From positions 16,877,501 through 16,941,500 of the forward strand of contig NC_088308.1 in NCBI RefSeq assembly GCF_910592395.1: DNA of 64,000 nucleotides. Direction: 5' to 3'. This DNA comes from Lineus longissimus (lineage: Eukaryota; Nemertea; Pilidiophora; Heteronemertea; Lineidae). Positions 48,788 through 61,262 of the stretch are shown here, in pieces. A program made the translations under genes and the position numbers. Numbering within the stretch: position 1 is the stretch's first letter; every line of letters starts with the position of its first letter. The notes under the pieces are model-generated. The model saw only the letters and a list, made by a program, of their open reading frames with translations. It did not search any database and had not been told where the DNA came from.

Positions 48788-49392
48788 GACATTGCGAAGT
48801 GTGTACATATATGTAAGGCAAGAAAAAAAGGTTATCCATCCTTATAAAAAAATATTTTCTTCTAAATAGCTGTCTTGGCTACCATATCAATTCTAGGTTA
48901 CATGTACCTTCATTATTGCTACGAAAACGAAATCAAGATGACTGCTGTAGCGGCCTGGTTAGAAGGAATTGGTTAATCCTTCCATTACACGTCGCAGTGA
49001 ATTAGGGGCAACAGCAAATTGAACTTCCAAGCAGAATCGGATAATAGTAATGTTCTTGATTGTTTTCGAGAATTGTTACGTGATGCTCTTCAAACATTTA
49101 AGTAATCATTTTACGTTCCCATGGCTCCATGGTGCGGCAACTACGACTACGTGTTCTGTGATGTGTTTAACATTTCTAATTTCTATTAGCAAACATATAA
49201 CAAATGTAGGTAAGAATTATAACTAAATTACACCATTGTTTTCATACAAATTTTCTTGTTCACTTCTTTTACCTGGGCAGCAAAGGAAAGATTAGCCGAA
49301 CATTAGAATCGGGAGAATATACGTAATCATGGATAACAACCCTGAGCGTGCAGAGCAATAGGCCTAATCCACAATACACATTTTTTAACTGT

Positions 49393-49480
49393 AGGGGGAT
49401 ATTTAACGGGGGGGGGGGGGATTTTTACCTGCGGGATATTTACCGGGGGAATATTTACTTGGGGGATTTTTACCTGGTGC
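49393..49480. repeat. Low-complexity repeat of GGGGGATATTTACC-like units
   Basis: About six imperfect units alternate G-runs with ATATTTA or ATTTTTA, including a run of about 13 G. An apparent minus-strand frame (VKIPQVNIPPVNIPQ) is a repeat artefact. Confidence 0.7.
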
Positions 49481-51170
49481 CCATATGACATGGTACAACA
49501 GACATCCAGGAATTGTATTCTAAAATGTAGTGCAACTCGCATAAGTTATGATGTATGTAGGTTTCCTGGCGCCTTATTTTCATGAGTCAGAAGTTTTTTT
49601 TGAGGACATAATTTTATTGACGTTCCTCCAAAGAATCATCACTTGTCATGCAACTATATTTCTAAAACAAACCCATTTGCCTTCCGTTACACTTACGAGA
49701 ATATGCGCATGAGGTGACTTAGAAATCGAAAGTGTGAAATACAGCCATGAAACACCTAGTACAAACATTTTCTCCATTCTCATTTGAGAGTAACACGATA
49801 GCGCGTATTCGAATGTTGGATAATCCTTCCACGATGAAAATCGCCTGTTAGCAAAAGAACAATATCAGACCACAGCAGCGAGTTTTTCTTGTTTTCCATA
49901 GTTATAACGTATTGTATTTGACGTCCTTGCTTTTTCTTGTCATTTTATCCAAAGCTGAAAAAAGCTCCGCGGTAGTAAATTTAAACTAGAAATCTGATAC
50001 TTGTCAAAAACATCGACTGTTTTAAGATAATATGAAAAATCTCATTGTATTGTGTCAGCGTGTCGCATTATTCGCCACCTTCCTTACATTATGTCAGGAT
50101 ATTCTTACGCTTTTACGTAATCCTGTTTTATTTGCCTGTAACCATGCAACCGCATTGTGTCCGACCTTCCGCCATTGTATTATATGAGGTAAACCGTTAT
50201 TCAAATGAAAGCTCCCTCAAGATTTTGTTTTTGGGTATGTTGCCGTTAAGCATGGTAACACCTGGAATCTGTGCTGAGAAGCAGAAACAAGAGTGATTAT
50301 CATAATACGCTAACAATGGAAATTGAATTCGCTTCGCTCGGCTGAAAAACTGTCGTGATTGCTCTTAGTTAGTAATTAGGATTTTCTTGCACTGTGCCGC
50401 ATCAACCAAGACAACGGGTTGACAAAAATGTTTTTGACTTAAAAATAGGCAACTTACAGCTGAGGGAAAGTGGTAGATCTGTGTCATTACACTGTTCCCT
50501 TTACAACGAGAAGGAACACGAAGAACTCGAACCCGAATGCTTTACCGCCAACTCATGTCAACTCTGCAGTTTGTTTTATTTTGACATAAGTTATAACTTT
50601 TAGAACCGGGCAACACCATCATTATCATGCCTCATCTTTCCCGCTTCCCGGCAATGTTTACCACAAATACGTTATTTGGCGAAATCAGCGCTATCTTTGC
50701 TTGGTTACAGCTCTATACTCTTGAATCAGGTAACTTGATTCAGCTTTAGCGATATTTTCCAGCACTTATCTAACCTCTCGCCTTAGAAATAAGCTTGTAT
50801 TTCTTCTCAGCGGACCGCTTGGTCTGGTTGCCATCAGTACCAGTCAATTGAAAAGTTAAAGCAACTGGAACGTTCTTTTTTAGTTGTCCTGTACTTTTTA
50901 CGTACCCAACTATTTGAGGTGAAAACCTAATGAGTTTCCTTCCAGCGTAAATGTAATTAACATTTCTATGTTTTTTTTTACTACACGTATCTATTGACGA
51001 TAGCATCTCTACTTTTGGCATGAATCGGTGCAAAGAAGAAACCGCCGATTTTTACGGATTTTGCGAATAAGCTTGTATTGTGAACAAAATGGCGAAAAGT
51101 ACTGATTCGAATAACCGATAGACATTTCATAATCTGCCCCAAAAAACAACTTTCTTCAGTCAAATTGTCC

Positions 51171-51640
51171 TCAGTTTTAACTTTAACATCGGATGAAGTC
51201 ATCTAAAACCTCCCTCATTAAAACCACTGTGCGGTTATGAATTGATCCAAGACACAAGATGGGTATTGGGAGCTTTGCTTCAGACCGGTAACTCCTCATC
51301 TTTCATAGTGAGGACATCTGAAAATTGGATGACTTTACGGGTTGTCTATGTTGCGGTTGCAGTTAAACAAACTTCCATATAAAGATATCTCATTAGTCCC
51401 TCTAAGACAAATACCTCCCCAGTTGCAATTTAAAACCAGATGAAGTTATCCAACCGGCCCTCATTAAAACTGCTGTAAGGATACAAAACGATCCAACCGA
51501 ACACGCTGGTTAGGGAGCCTTGTTTCAGACCGGTAACTTCTCGTCTTTCACTCTGAGGGCATCTCAATCCTTTCACCCGCTGTCCGACCCTACAAACAGT
51601 TCGAATCCGCTTCGATCGCGTTACAAGCGTGGGAATGACT
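51171..51640. repeat. Diverged tandem duplication, ~245-bp period
   Basis: The phrase GATGAAGTCATC…CCCTCATTAAAACCACTGT at 51192 recurs at 51439 as GATGAAGTTATC…CCCTCATTAAAACTGCTGT. Both are followed by GATCCAA and by TTCAGACCGGTAACT and GAGGACATCT / GAGGGCATCT. It is an old local duplication, non-coding as far as I can see. Confidence 0.7.
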
Positions 51641-54600
51641 GTGATCATTATTACACAAGTAACTAATCTGTTTTCGGCGGCGATTAAGCTACTTTGGTGA
51701 GGACGGGTGGGGGTAGATATTTGTTTGCCTTGTCTCTGGTCTAACAAGTTTGGTAAATCTTGATTAAGATCCGGTTTAAGAAGTTCACAATGTATTGCTT
51801 AAACGCATGCACCGCAGACGGTTGTTGTGCACAGGATCGTACGGGAGGTATGTTACTTTTGGCTCAAAATGTAACCCGTACCCAACGCAAGACTTGTTCC
51901 TCAATGTTACCAACTAGAAAGGAAACTGTATAGAACAAAATTGTGTATGTCAAACCTAATGATGTTTATAAGTTGCTCAAGCATTGCTTTCATGGAGGCA
52001 CTAGAAAAAAGATTTACAAACTGCACCTTGATATAGAGTTCTGTGTTAAATGTGAGCTCACGTTTAATAAATCGTTTATACTGGTGAAGGATCAGCCGGT
52101 CAGAGCAGCCTGAGGCAATCGTGTTTGATTCGATCTCATGCCAACTGGCATCTTACGTTACATACCAAGCAATGAAGCGTTATAATGTACCCACTGAGAG
52201 ATATTGACCAGTGGTTGCTAAAAGGCATCTTGGCAAAGGGTTTGGTGTTCTTAGAACGAGCCGTCTCTGAGCCGCCTCACACTGGCATAATAATTGGGCT
52301 ACAGTGAGTCAAATGGAAAGGACACTGCGATCTCAGAGTCTTGAGTGGCGTGATGGTCATTAGCCTAAACTATATGATCTAAACTTAAGGGAGCTTTTGG
52401 CAAGACAATGATGGTTACATAAATCTTTTCTTTAACACACGGTGGACTGTTTTGTAGAGCAGATCGTAGAGCCTCGTCAATATTCTACCGAAAATGTCAG
52501 ACTTCTATGAAATATGGAATTGCAGGTTCCTGACAATTGTTAACAGCAGAAAAGGTATCACATCGAAATGTCAGACGGGTTGAGACGGGTATTAACGGAA
52601 CACCTTCTAAAGCTTCGTGTAACAGCACGCATAATTCATTGAAACCACTTCCACTTCTTTATTGTGTTATCCCTTCATTCGTCACTCGATAAGTCAGGTT
52701 GCGGGCGTGTTCTCACGATCCGTCCAAAACCCATGCACTCCGCTGCAACCCAGGTAAAGCATACCTCTGATGGTTAAGCCCTCACTGATGTCGACATGCT
52801 ATCATGATGAGTCTCGCCCTTGTCTGGAGCTTTGCTAAAACATCGTTTACTCCGTTCAGTGGATGACAATAAGCTAGAAAAGCGTCGTCTCATTAGATGT
52901 CGTTTTTCATCAACACCTGCTTGGTGTATTAAACTGATCCGGAGATTGGCAGTTTTAATAATGCAGTGATGAGCATGTATGAAATAATGTACTAATAGAT
53001 ATTCCGTGATGCTGGCCTGGGAAGTGAAAAACTCATCTTCTGAAAATTTTTGAGGGCTGTTTTGTGAACGTGGGTGAGTTCCCTGGGCCACCTACCTCGC
53101 CGTCAATGCACGCATGTCGGTATCAGTAGTGTAGGCCTACCGTATGAAGGTCATAGAGCAGATATCCAATCAGTTGTTGTACATATCATATCATTACATG
53201 TAGGGTAATGCATCATTCAGGATGTGGAAGCGTCTTTTGCAATATTTACAGGAACAGAAACCAGCATATTTGTTGGTTTTTTCACGATTTTGTCATCCAA
53301 TCCGAATTCGTCTGAAAGGGACGGCGTCCTTTTCAGCTTTGCCGAGGTTTCTCTTAGCGGACGCGTTTATGTTGAAGGTTAGAGTCTGACCGAAAGGTTA
53401 AAGGGAAAATCTTAAAACGCGTATTTGCTATCGAATACCACTGAGTGTCCAAAGACTCATTCCGAAATCGATAAAAAACACACAAAACAAATGTCTCTGT
53501 CGGTGGATCACACACTTGGAAGAGTAGGAAAACAGCACTGGTCTTGTTTGTGAATGTCCGATAAAGGCCAGGACAGGTTCAAAGTGGCTGGTAAAACTCA
53601 AAGACAAAGGGGGTACTGATCCTCTCTCTGTAGTATAAAGATCCTTTTGGTCAGCTAATGACGAAAATGTCCAATAGATCCTGATTAAAGCGGCGCGGTT
53701 TGTCTACCTTTATTGAAGTCTTGGCGATCCGTAAAAAAAATTGTTTGGTTCTTTGAGTGATAACTCCGATAAATGGGATTGTTTTCAGTGATACAATGTT
53801 ATTGGTTTCCAATAACCGAATATGGAAATTCCATTTGACGATATAGGAAAAAAATATTACACAAAATACGATCAAAGAACATGGGATATATGATTTAAAA
53901 AATGCCGACAAACACACAATTACTTAATAATCGCGTTGATTCAGAAGAAATTAGACGATACTCCGTCTTTCATCAAGTCGTTTATACTTGTTTAGAGACA
54001 TCCGTGCAAGACGATTGAGGAACCCACCTGTCCGGCATTAGAATCTAGCAAAGTTACGACTGCAAGCAAAACATCGCGGGCTATTGTGTTGCTCAGAAGT
54101 TCTTTCCCTACATGTACATGTACCTTCAAGTAACATAGTACTCTATGCACTGATTCAGAAAAAGATACTGGAATCAGGAGTAATTCAGCCAACGCTTTTA
54201 TAGCTCTGAAATCAAACTGAAAATACGATTTTATGCAATGCTCGGCTGCTGTAATTTACTAACACGACATTTTACATGTGCTTTGTGTTCCTTTGTTCAA
54301 CAATCCCGAGATGCGGGTCTTCTTCTAAAAAGAATTCTGCATATCGGTGACTTTTACAATTTCTCTCTAAAATTTCAAGTTGTCTCTGTGAACTACTGCG
54401 ACAAAGTCGGTAGGATAGTTTCCATAAATACGGCAAAGGGAATGTTAGCTAGGAAATGCTCACTACGCGTGTGTTTGTGTCTAGTCAACCTTTACTATCG
54501 TTACAACAACGCTGCGATTTGAAAAGGAAATGCTAAATGTCAGGTCACGTTTTTGATTCACTACATGAAAGTCTAACAGTTCCCTTCCATGAATAAAAAT

Positions 54601-55860
54601 ATCTCTGTATCTTTGCCCACAGCGGTACTCGCGTAAATAATTGCTTCGAAAAGCAGGTCGTTTTTGCAATATCTATAGTTTTTCAGGCGCAGCTCATTCA
54701 TTATCAACGATAATGAAACTAACTTCGGAAATAATCTATCAATTTGCCAATTCTAAAGGCAGAGAACAGGTTATTAAAGTCAAGTAACAGAAACTATCAA
54801 CTAAAGAAACGGTGAAATAATTTTTTTTCAGCATTTAAAACGATCGATTTTAATTACGTTTTAAGGAGACTATCTTGTGTTGCATTTAACCTTATTGTTG
54901 TTGACTTAAAATGACTTGGTTTAAGTGCACATGAAAAGCAGACCAACAAAGGTAGGAGTCATGTAACACTTGCCTATCATCCCTCTTTAAGCTTTTGAGA
55001 AACTTCGGCATTTCATCTGGGTTATAAAAAATTTGAATAAAAAACCGATGCCAGGAGTTTTAGAATCAATTACAAAAGAAATGTTAGCGATATACTCATG
55101 AGTGAGTGCTATCGAATGTGTCATTTTTCATGAATTATACATTTCATCACTCACCCTTCATTAAGTTGGTTCCTGGTTCGAGAAAAAGTGGATGTTCACA
55201 AATTGATTTTTTTTTAGTAATTTGGTTTCAATTTTTTATTTTTTAAGAGCTTTTTCGAATTTAGGAAGTCTGTCAGTCGGGATCATAATCGCGCAGAAGT
55301 GCCGTTTCTGTTGAAAAACGTGCGAAAAACGTGTGAAAAGGTGGTTAAGAATAGATCCCTGGCGTGAAATGTTCATTTCAACCGATACGAAATGGTGAAT
55401 TGAAGTTCTCCGTTGATAGTCCAAGACGTTGGGCTAAGGATGCTGCCATCTACTCAACGAACCATCAACTATACGTTGTTAAGCTGCATCCAAGGAATAC
55501 TTAGTTGTAATTTGCATGTACATGTCTAGTGTTTCGCCGATTTACCTTTCGTTCTGGCAAATAGTTTCTTTCCTGTGGATCTAATAGATGGCTCACCAAT
55601 GGCAACCTTGTTTCCCCTACTACCTTGCTTCCCTCCTCTGCTACAATGTACCGTGCTTCGATATCGTGAAATCGTTATCGTTCAAACCAATGTTTGGTAA
55701 TAAATCTGACAAGTGACAATCAAACGTTACATGTATTCTTCCAGTTTCAGACGATGGCTAACAAATAAGTTATCAATATCTATAAAAATGAAATTTTGTT
55801 TACAATATTGATGAAAATACAATCATGTACTTTATGTGTTGTTTTCCTTTCTCATTATAG

Positions 55861-56027
55861 TTCGAAAGAGATAATAAAAAAAGCCATCCTCGAAAATGAT
55901 TTCATGAAGAACTTGGACATATCTCAGATCCGTGAGATCGTGGAGTGCATGCACCCCGTGATGAAGAAGGCTACTACTATGATCATAGAAGAGGGAGAAG
56001 TGGGACGACTTGTCTTCGTCATGGAAG
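55861..56027 (+). CDS. PRKG1: cGMP-dependent protein kinase I, first common exon (start of cGMP-binding domain A)
   Basis: This exon completes a phase-2 codon with its first base and encodes [19 protein letters not shown] and onward to LVFVME, ending in phase 1 at the donor GTAGGT (56028). It matches the vertebrate common exon (SKDLIKEAILDNDFMKNL…) in length and borders. It supplies the N-terminal helical part and first strands of cyclic-nucleotide-binding domain A. Both alternative first exons splice to it without a frame change. The segment [18 protein letters not shown] replaces the vertebrate YPVEYGKDSCIIKEGDVG, so the Cys there is Met in this protein. Confidence 0.95.
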
Positions 56028-57162
56028 GTAGGTTCAAGTCATTGGTGGCGGTCTGTCTATGGCTGACCGTGGTTTGCTGTTCATGTGTCATGTGATGAAG
56101 AAATCTCGGGTGCTATATGGTTAAGAGGCGAATTGGGACGGTTCGTCTACGTTTTAGCATAAAACAGACGATGAATTAAAATTTGTTTGAAAAATAGTTT
56201 GAATACCGCTTCTGCTGCCTTATTGCAGTGAAGCTAGTAACAGGACTCCATCAGTAGTGTAGTGAACAAATTGAAAATGATTGGTCTTGTGGTCAAACAG
56301 TTGTGAGAGTTCAAGCGAAGTGCAGCGATGTTAAAACCACTCGCTTTTGCCTCAGTTGACCTGTCTGTGAAATGCTTCTTGTTTGTCCTTTTCCTGATTT
56401 CGGCAAGCACTACTTAGTTTTACCTGCTTCAGCGTATTTGCCTTAAAGGCTGAGATCGGTTTCTGCGTGAAAGGTATACGACGGACATGTTCCAATGAAA
56501 AGCACGTGTAAAACAAGATCCAATTGCCGGAATGAATCGAAAGTATCCGGTCGTATATAGAACACGAAGTGTTGCGGATGCTTTCCGCGTCGATACAGGA
56601 AACCGCAGGAAGGAATCGAGTAATAGTGCTTTGAGAAGTTAAAACATGAATACCATTGTACCTTTAAGTCGTACTGAACTTTGTCTGACCCTAGTGTGTG
56701 TAAGCTTTGCAGCTAAGATATACCCTGGCCAACTCACCACGCCCATTTACAAGTTCTGATTGTCTAAGGTGTTTTGGGCAGTGTAACATATTAACAGTCC
56801 ATTTCGGATTATCTCCGGTTTAGAGCATCTTTATCACATTCAGTGAACGCTTTATGATGATTATCCATCATCTGAGCCTGGGGAATAGACTTAGACGTGG
56901 TGACTATTATTTCTTTTTCAAGTTAATGCCTACAGAGCAGTTCGTGTTTTTCGATCATTTTCGTGTTTTTTTTAAACCAGTTCACACAATATCAATACGT
57001 TACAATTTATATCAAGAGCGTATTTACACAATTTATTTGAAAATTCAAATTTGAACGAACGAACCTGGCCCGGCGTGGCGTTATTCAAAATTGCGAAACA
57101 TCAAATATATGTATTGCCATGGTTACAGGTATTTTCATCTAAACTGTTACTATCTTTTTCAG
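56028..57162 (+). other. PRKG1 intron 2 (1,135 bp)
   Basis: The borders are GTAGGT…TTTTTCAG, phase 1. No gene or repeat was noted inside. Confidence 0.8.
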
Positions 57163-57276
57163 AGGGTAACGTGCGGGTGACAAAAGATGGCAACTATCTA
57201 TGCAATATGGGCCCAGGCAAAGTATTTGGCGAGTTAGCTATCCTTTACAACTGTACGAGGACGGCAAGTGTCAAAG
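57163..57276 (+). CDS. PRKG1: cGMP-dependent protein kinase I, exon 3 (phosphate-binding cassette of site A)
   Basis: This exon encodes [20 protein letters not shown], then [18 protein letters not shown], joined to the previous exon through Glu (G|AG). The cassette [13 protein letters not shown] contains the Glu that contacts the ribose, the Arg that binds the phosphate and the Thr next to it that favours cGMP over cAMP. It is nearly identical to the vertebrate enzyme. The donor GTAAGT follows at 57277 in phase 1. This is the high-affinity site whose occupancy relieves autoinhibition. Confidence 0.96.
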
Positions 57277-60200
57277 GTAAGTAAGGTCGTCTGCTCATTA
57301 GATATGGGGTGACTACAAATCTGTGAGTGGGTCTACGACGTGTGGAATTGCATCAACGCATGCGACAGTACTTTGTCATTTTGCTCCGTACTGTACCCAA
57401 ACAAAGCAAAATTTGCCTGCGTCGTACAATGCATGCGAAATCGCATTCATTGCGATCCTACCCTTCTACCACCATTTTCCATGATGGCAAGTTGTACTAG
57501 ATGCTTCATCGTTATCTTTGAAAGTCTCTTTTATGTCTCAACTTCTTCCGTTCATTACGTTGGCTTGTGCGGCTTTGGGCCATGATTCGGTTGTTCTCGA
57601 GAAGATTTTAGTACAATCATCGCCGCTTTTTGGACGGAACTTCTGTGTGCGTTTTTCTGGTGATATGTCTTAGAGCTGTTTGTCGCCATTCCGTTCATAT
57701 CCCCAACTCTTTCTCTAACAGCTTTGATCCCGTATTATTCTATGAGGAAATGAAGTACCCTGCAGGGTATGTTGTTACCATAGCAGTGTTGCACATTTTT
57801 TTATCCTCCTAAAGGTAATATGGAATGTTAGCAGTCCTTAAGCGTGTAAGAAGACAAGGACAATAATTTACTCTGTAGAAACCTATGACGTAAGCACACT
57901 TAGAAAAAAAAGGTCATCTCCTTGATGGAAATGAATTATGTATTTTCTGCTGCCATTTGTGAGACGATCGGGTACCAATCTAGGATTTTCCGAACCTGCA
58001 TGTAACGTCTCACTCTTCCTTGTCCTTAAAATGCATTCGCGGCATGTAGAATTCAAGGCTTTCCGGGATCTTTCAAATATTTTCCTACACCAACACAATA
58101 CCTGGAAAACAAACGCTTGTCGAATTGATTTGTTACTATCTGAGCGAAGTCTTTCCGATCCTTCTCCCCGTGTTTCTGGTCCATTCAGTTGATAAGTAAA
58201 AGCCTGAGTGGTAATCAGACCTACCATCATCTGCTTTTTGAAAGCAGTCTGAAATGTTCCATCTTGTTGAGTCGATGGGAAATCCTGTTCACACCTATCC
58301 AGCGTGTCTTTGAATGCATTGAATAGCATAATGCAGAAGGCTTTTGCACTATGATAGTCTTAACCTGTGGTGCTCGAGGAGGGATGGTAGGAGATTTATG
58401 TTCACTGTGTGCGTTCTGCATGAGTCGTACCTTTAGCCAGAGAAAGCACAAGACCTTTGATGCCTTTCATCTGAAGGAGTTAGGCGAAGAAGAAAAGAAA
58501 TCATTAAATGATAGGAGATGCATTTCCCCGCTGCCATTTTCATGAGTAGCAATCAAAGCCAAGAACTGCTGTTAAAGCTGCTGCTGATTGCAGGTTGTCC
58601 CTCTCCGGGAGAATCAGGATATCATATTCTTCTCGCTTAGTACAGGCCTAGCAGAAGCTTAGTAGCAGATACAGATAGGAAGCTTCCCCGTTCATTTTAG
58701 TACGTCTTGTTTTAGTTGTTGAAGTGGCTGACACCACGATTATCGAGATCTTGGATGATAAACTGCAGAGGAAGGTATCATGACATCCTTTGTATACAGT
58801 CTATTTGTTTCAAGGGTAAGCATGTTTTCCTCTGCTTGTTCGACCTTGAACATGGCATGGTGGCATATACCCTGTGCATTGATGTACATGAAACGACATG
58901 TCAGCATGATGTTAAGAGCTAACATGCTTTCTAACAAACGGGCCCTGGCCGTTTCGGCAACGTATCCGCTACGTCTGACCTATATACGCCATCGCTTGTG
59001 AGAGCCAATTAAAAAGACATATCCATTCACGTCTAGAATGGCTTGACTTGATAATACTCTGTTTATTGTAAGGCATTCCTTATGTCTCGATTAGCAATAT
59101 TTTGTTGATGAGACAGAAAAGGAATACAAAAATGACTCTACTTATGACTTTGCCAAGCATACCTGTGGGTAAATTCGTATTCTGTATATAACAATTGGTC
59201 TATCTGAGTCGATATACCTAGTATCTAATTTCCGATAGCACAATTGTTTTCAATCAGCAGGATGGCACCCTTGATCACTAAGGATGCTTTTGGCCGTTGC
59301 GTCAACATTGGATGAAACTATTTTAATTAGAGAAACCTTTCCTCGGCTTGAATTTGATAATACATGTAACTTAAACGTAGCAATTTTTGCATAATATACC
59401 ACATCCCACCTGTATCTCTCAAACACTTGACGTTTAGTACCTAGTCTAGTCACCCCAAGTGCTAAACGAAACTAGCTACACTTCTGAAAAAAGCCAAAAG
59501 ATATGTAAATGATCTTTGATAACTCAGTTGAAAAATCACAATTTGTTTTGCTGTCTGTATGTTGGTGCCTATCTATCATGTTTTACACGCCTTGTAAACA
59601 TTTTCATGTTTTCGTGTAAACACGCAATTGCTTCTAACATGTCCAAGGCTGCTTATAAAGCTACTATTTTGCTGCTATTCCAGCCGAACACTAGGCGATT
59701 GAAGATGGTTATAGCAAGCACTTATTAAACCACTTTAAAGATTACCACCTCCCATGAAATGTGTCACAATGTGGTGTGATTGCTACTTAAAATGACTCCC
59801 CTGAACTAGACCTATAACTAAACGAAATCAATGTTATGTTAATTGTAACAAGTTGTGATTGTATGTCAGATACTGATAGATCAGCAGTTTAAAAGTTGCT
59901 TAATAAGAGCAACATAAGCACTGTAGGAATGTAATACTTACGCGTTATTAGCTTACCCATTTCAAGTAAGTGCAATGTGAATACGTTTCCAACAGATCGC
60001 AATGATGGATATATTCGTCTGTTACCGCAATGTTAACCGGTGAGAAAATCTTAGATCTGGTCTAATCTAGGTTAACTTGATACATGATAACATCTTTAAT
60101 GCTTGCTTGCTCATCATAGGATAAATATGTCAAGGTTAAAAATAATGCAAGAGTCTGGTGCTTTCAGCCGCCCTTGCCTATAGCCGCAAACTCTAGGCGC

Positions 60201-60341
60201 CCTTCGCAAAGAGTCACTGTATAGTCTCAAATTTCTCAATGTTGTTCAGTCATAAAGAGAGGAAAAATGCATTCATCTATGCAGCCACCTGGCCTATTGT
60301 ATTGAGCTGATGTTGCTGTGCTAAAGAAATGTATCAAAAAT

Positions 60342-60346
60342 AAAAA
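60342..60346 (-). terminator. Pol III terminator of the tRNA-Leu gene
   Basis: A run of five T on the minus strand lies four bases after the tRNA 3' end, with a second T5 run at 60336-60340 as backup. This is the usual RNA polymerase III stop. Confidence 0.75.
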
Positions 60347-60350
60347 TATC

Positions 60351-60432
60351 TGGCAGCGGTGGGATTCGAACCCACGCCTCCGAAGAGACTGGTGCCTTAA
60401 ACCATCGCCTTAGACCGCTCGGCCACGCTACC
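60351..60432 (-). tRNA. tRNA-Leu (anticodon AAG), 82 nt, no intron
   Basis: On the minus strand it reads GGTAGCGTGGCCGAGCGG… to …GGTTCGAATCCCACCGC and TGCCA. The acceptor stem GGTAGCG/CGCTGCC pairs with one non-Watson-Crick position. The A box (TGGCCGAGCGG) and B box (GGTTCGAATCC) are intact, and the long variable arm (GTCTCTTCGGAGGC) makes it type II. The anticodon loop is TTAAGGC, giving AAG (decodes CUU, and CUC once A34 becomes inosine). The anticodon stem ATGGT/ACCAG has an A-G mismatch at its first pair (27:43), where human Leu-AAG has C-G. It lies inside intron 3 of PRKG1, antisense to it. Confidence 0.95.
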
Positions 60433-61026
60433 GGTATGAAAGGTTGTGTTTATATGTATCTCCAAATTAGGTTGACCATGTTGACACGAGTGATCAATTG
60501 ATATGTCACCAAAGTGCATGGCGATAAACAATATTACAATTTCCTTTGTTAAGCACTATACTGATAAAGTTTATTCGGGTATGAGGCCATAGCATGCGTG
60601 ACCTCGGGATTCTAAACCCCAGATTGAAATCTGCTGTAAAATCATAGAACTGATTTCCAACTTTCCCTCATCGGAGGATCAAATCAGATGTTGTTGAGTA
60701 AACGGAAGAGAACCTGTATGGAAAAGGACGAGGCTGTCGCAAGGGTCGGAGATATCGGAGTTCTTAATGGTTGACTACATGCTCGTGTTATTGATGTTTT
60801 CTTCTCGACATAACAGAAACCATGAAGATTATCTAGTATATGACAAAAAAAGTTATGTTCATCTTTCTTCATCGGCACTCAGCTCTGAGCTTTATCTTCG
60901 CCTCGCAGAGAGCGCCATGATGTAATGATTATGTAGCAAAACTGATCTGTGTGAATACATTTACTTAAGCTAACAATGTCGGCTTACTCCACAATCTGCT
61001 GAAATCATCTCCCCTGACCTAATGGT

Positions 61027-61262
61027 TAATTAGCTGCCAACGGCTTTGGAAGTGTTGCCGAAGTAACTACAGCATTACGAAACAAAGGTTTTGGAATGTA
61101 TGATACGTGCATCTTCAGACAAAAAAAAGGATAAAATGGTAAAATTGGCTTTCTATAACATAGCAATATTGCTATTATAATAATTCCTAATTAGCTTCCA
61201 ACTACTTTAAAGTGTTGCCAATGCCACTTTATCCACAGCTAAACAAAACAGCGATTTTGAGG
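61027..61262. repeat. Diverged tandem duplication, ~161-bp period
   Basis: TAATTAGCTGCCAACGGC…AAGTGTTGCCGA at 61027 recurs at 61188 as TAATTAGCTTCCAACTAC…AAGTGTTGCCAA, followed in both by an ACAGC…AAACAAA stretch and a GATTTTGAGG-like or GGTTTTGG phrase. It is old and non-coding. Confidence 0.5.

Larger units (their letters stand above)
48796..55860 (+). other. PRKG1 intron, last part: no gene seen
   Basis: This contains the G-run repeat at 49,393-49,480 and the diverged duplication at 51,171-51,640. The acceptor of exon 2 (TTTCTCATTATAG) closes the intron at 55,860. Nothing else was recognised. Confidence 0.45.

Noticed and set aside
48384-48869. 161-aa and 107-aa overlapping + strand frames with KTKTPRATKRRP-like repeats
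   Set aside because: They are two phases of the same minisatellite inside the 48497-48787 MITE. Open frames arise because the repeat lacks stops.
18328-55860. CRISPR arrays, rRNA genes, prokaryotic operons
   Set aside because: The sequence is clearly animal nuclear DNA. No such structures were found on either strand.
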